Positions 7,173 through 8,392 of a stretch of DNA of 8,392 nucleotides are shown here, piece after piece. Below the pieces are notes generated by a model. It did not search any database. It worked only from the letters and a program-made list of their open reading frames with translations, and had not been told where the DNA came from. This DNA comes from Flavobacteriales bacterium (GTDB lineage: Bacteria; Bacteroidota; Bacteroidia; Flavobacteriales_D; Crocinitomicaceae). The first letter of the stretch is position 1, and each line of letters opens with the position of its first letter. The stretch spans positions 1-8,392 of the forward strand of contig CANJQZ010000075.1 in NCBI GenBank assembly GCA_947476515.1, given 5' to 3'. A program made the translations under genes and the position numbers.

Positions 7173-8203
7173 AAGTGTTGCCAGCCTTGAGCTTTTAGAG
7201 GCACGACATCTCCAGCCGCATCAATTAAGAATTTTCCAGCGGTATCTTCTGTCATATAACCAATGGGGGACAAGCTTGGGTTTCCGACTATTTTATCAAA
7301 ATCTTCTTGTTTAACCGTGAAAAGTAATTCGTAATCCTCACCACCATTGAGTGCGCAAGTAACTGGAGATATTTTAAATTCAATCGCTGTCAATTTAGTC
7401 TTGTCTGTCATGGGGATTTTATCTTCAAATAATTGACAACCAGTTCCGCTTTGTTTACACAAATGCATTATTTCAGAGGCTAAACCATCAGAAATATCAA
7501 TCATACTTGTAGGTACCACCTCCATTTTTTCTAAAAGTTCAATGATATCCATTCGGGCTTCTGGTTTTAACTGTCGTTGAATAAGCGCATCAAAACCTTC
7601 CAATTCTGGCTGAACTTTTGGATTGGCCTTAAATACCTCGTTCTCTCTTTCTAAGATTTGTAGCCCTAAATATGAAGCCCCTAAATCTCCAGAAACAACG
7701 ATAATATCATTTGGTTTTGCGCCGGATCTCTTGGTCATTTTACTATTAGCTACCCTTCCGATAGCAGTAATTGTGATAGATAAACCTGACCACGAAGAAG
7801 TCATGTCTCCCCCAACTAGATCCACTTGATAATGATCGCAAGCCAATTGAATTCCTTCATAAAGTTCTTCTAATGCTTCCACTGGAAATTTACTGGATAC
7901 AGCCAATGCAACCGTAATTTGCTCAGCTTTACCATTCATGGCGCAAATATCAGATACATTTACAGCAACTGCTTTATAACCTAGGTGTTTTAAGGGAACA
8001 TACATCAGATTGAAATGCACGCCTTCAACCAACATATCTGTAGAAACAAGAAATGATTCCTCTGCATTAATTTCAATTACGGCACAATCATCGCCTATAC
8101 CTAAAACAGTGGTAGCATTTGAGGAGGCAAACCCTGATGTTAGATGATCAATAAGGCCAAATTCACCCAATTCTTGAATATTTTTTGTTGCGTTCTCTGA
8201 CAT
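7169..8203 (-). CDS. thiL: Thiamine-monophosphate kinase
   Basis: This 344-residue protein carries the ThiL motifs of the AIR synthase/PurM-like ATP-binding superfamily in order: GIGDDCAV (35-42), STDMLVEGVHF (54-64), SDICAMNG (84-91), GGDMTSS (131-137), SGDLGASYLG (171-180), MIDISDGLASE (234-244) and NGGEDYELLF (286-295). The Asp-rich motifs bind Mg-ATP and thiamine monophosphate. The enzyme phosphorylates thiamine monophosphate to thiamine pyrophosphate, the last step of cofactor synthesis, in the cytoplasm. Length is normal for the family and no key motif is missing. The start is ATG 8203. The 3' end overlaps the convergent SPOR gene by 4 nt. No other thiamine gene is nearby and no TPP riboswitch is seen upstream, so it is probably transcribed alone from its own promoter. 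Confidence 0.96.
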   Translation of the reverse strand: MSENATKNIQELGEFGLIDHLTSGFASSNATTVLGIGDDCAVIEINAEESFLVSTDMLVEGVHFNLMYVPLKHLGYKAVAVNVSDICAMNGKAEQITVALAVSSKFPVEALEELYEGIQLACDHYQVDLVGGDMTSSWSGLSITITAIGRVANSKMTKRSGAKPNDIIVVSGDLGASYLGLQILERENEVFKANPKVQPELEGFDALIQRQLKPEARMDIIELLEKMEVVPTSMIDISDGLASEIMHLCKQSGTGCQLFEDKIPMTDKTKLTAIEFKISPVTCALNGGEDYELLFTVKQEDFDKIVGNPSLSPIGYMTEDTAGKFLIDAAGDVVPLKAQGWQHF

Positions 8204-8245
8204 GATATAACTTGATACTAAATGATAATTGATTTTTAATAACTA

Positions 8246-8275
8246 CAAAGGTAAGACAAATAGAAATTGGTCTAA
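8246..8275 (-). promoter_or_regulatory. Candidate promoter of thiL
   Basis: On the minus strand, TACCTTTG at 8253-8246 is an exact match to the Bacteroidota -7 consensus TAnnTTTG. A near-consensus -33 element, TTA at 8275-8273, lies 19 nt upstream. The start of transcription would be near 8240, leaving a leader of about 36 nt before the thiL ATG. Confidence 0.6.
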
Positions 8276-8303
8276 TTTTATTTTAATTGCAGCTAGAGCA
8301 TAT

Positions 8304-8331
8304 TGCTATTTTTCGAAAAATTGGGATAGCA
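8304..8331. repeat. Nested palindrome upstream of the thiL promoter
   Basis: TGCTAT (8304-8309) and ATAGCA (8326-8331) form an outer inverted repeat around ATTTTTCGAAAAAT (8308-8321), itself a perfect 14-bp palindrome. It lies about 30 bp upstream of the thiL -33 element. It is not followed by a T-run on either strand, so it does not look like a terminator. It may be a protein-binding site or chance in AT-rich DNA. Confidence 0.3.
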
Positions 8332-8367
8332 GAGATTTGTCCTTTTTTCATAATAAGAAATTAAATA

Positions 8368-8392
8368 CCACTAAAAAAACCTTTAAAAGTGG
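8368..8392. terminator. Possible half of a terminator hairpin, cut by the window edge
   Basis: On the minus strand the window begins with CCACTTTTAAAGG followed by seven T. This is what the 3' arm and U-run of an intrinsic terminator look like, for a gene that would end just beyond the right edge. The matching arm, CCTTTAAAAGTGG on the minus strand, would lie outside the window. Within the window only a 5-bp CCACT/AGTGG pair can form. Confidence 0.35.

Noticed and set aside
7172..7195. AAAAG/CTTTT pairing as a terminator after the SPOR gene
   Set aside because: There are only five weak pairs with a long loop and no following T-run, all inside thiL coding sequence.
8283..8351. 22-codon minus-strand ORF (starts MKKGQISAIP) upstream of thiL
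   Set aside because: It is very short, is not matched to any known leader peptide, has no clear start signal and contains the palindrome. It is probably chance.
8204..8392. TPP riboswitch ahead of thiL
   Set aside because: The conserved CUGAGA and related thi-box segments are not present on the minus strand, and the predicted leader of about 36 nt is too short to hold one.

Overview
The window is AT-rich DNA from a member of the Bacteroidota, probably an aerobic flavobacteria-like lineage. Three things point there: the genes for an Alternative Complex III (ACIII), several matches to the Bacteroidota promoter pattern (-33 TTG, -7 TAnnTTTG), and the absence of clear Shine-Dalgarno sequences before the genes. 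The lineage is inferred from these traits; no taxonomic marker gene is present.

Positions 1 to about 6585 hold an operon on the minus strand, read from right to left: actA (multihaem cytochrome c), actB (molybdopterin-oxidoreductase-like protein fused to an iron-sulfur domain), actC (NrfD/PsrC-type quinol-site membrane protein), actD (DUF3341 membrane protein), and the first 26 bases of what is probably actE. Gaps between genes are 11 to 24 nt, so they are very likely cotranscribed. In ACIII, menaquinol is oxidised at ActC, electrons pass through the iron-sulfur clusters of ActB to the haems of ActA and ActE, and then to a terminal oxidase. ActF and oxidase genes would be expected beyond the left edge.

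Positions 6586-6800 form a 215-bp divergent intergenic region. It holds a candidate promoter for each direction, a 10-bp tandem repeat near the predicted act transcription start, and a pair of TATGACA repeats one helical turn apart near the act -33 position.

Positions 6801-7172 (plus strand) encode a small exported SPOR-domain protein. It converges on thiL (thiamine-monophosphate kinase, minus strand, 7169-8203), and the two stop codons share a single TTAA. Positions 8204-8392 are noncoding and hold the probable thiL promoter, a palindrome, and what looks like half of a terminator cut by the window edge.

The systems here belong to known families. I see no wholly undescribed system. The points worth a second look are the six-haem ActA layout, the buried Tat/lipobox signal of ActB, and the repeats in the act control region.
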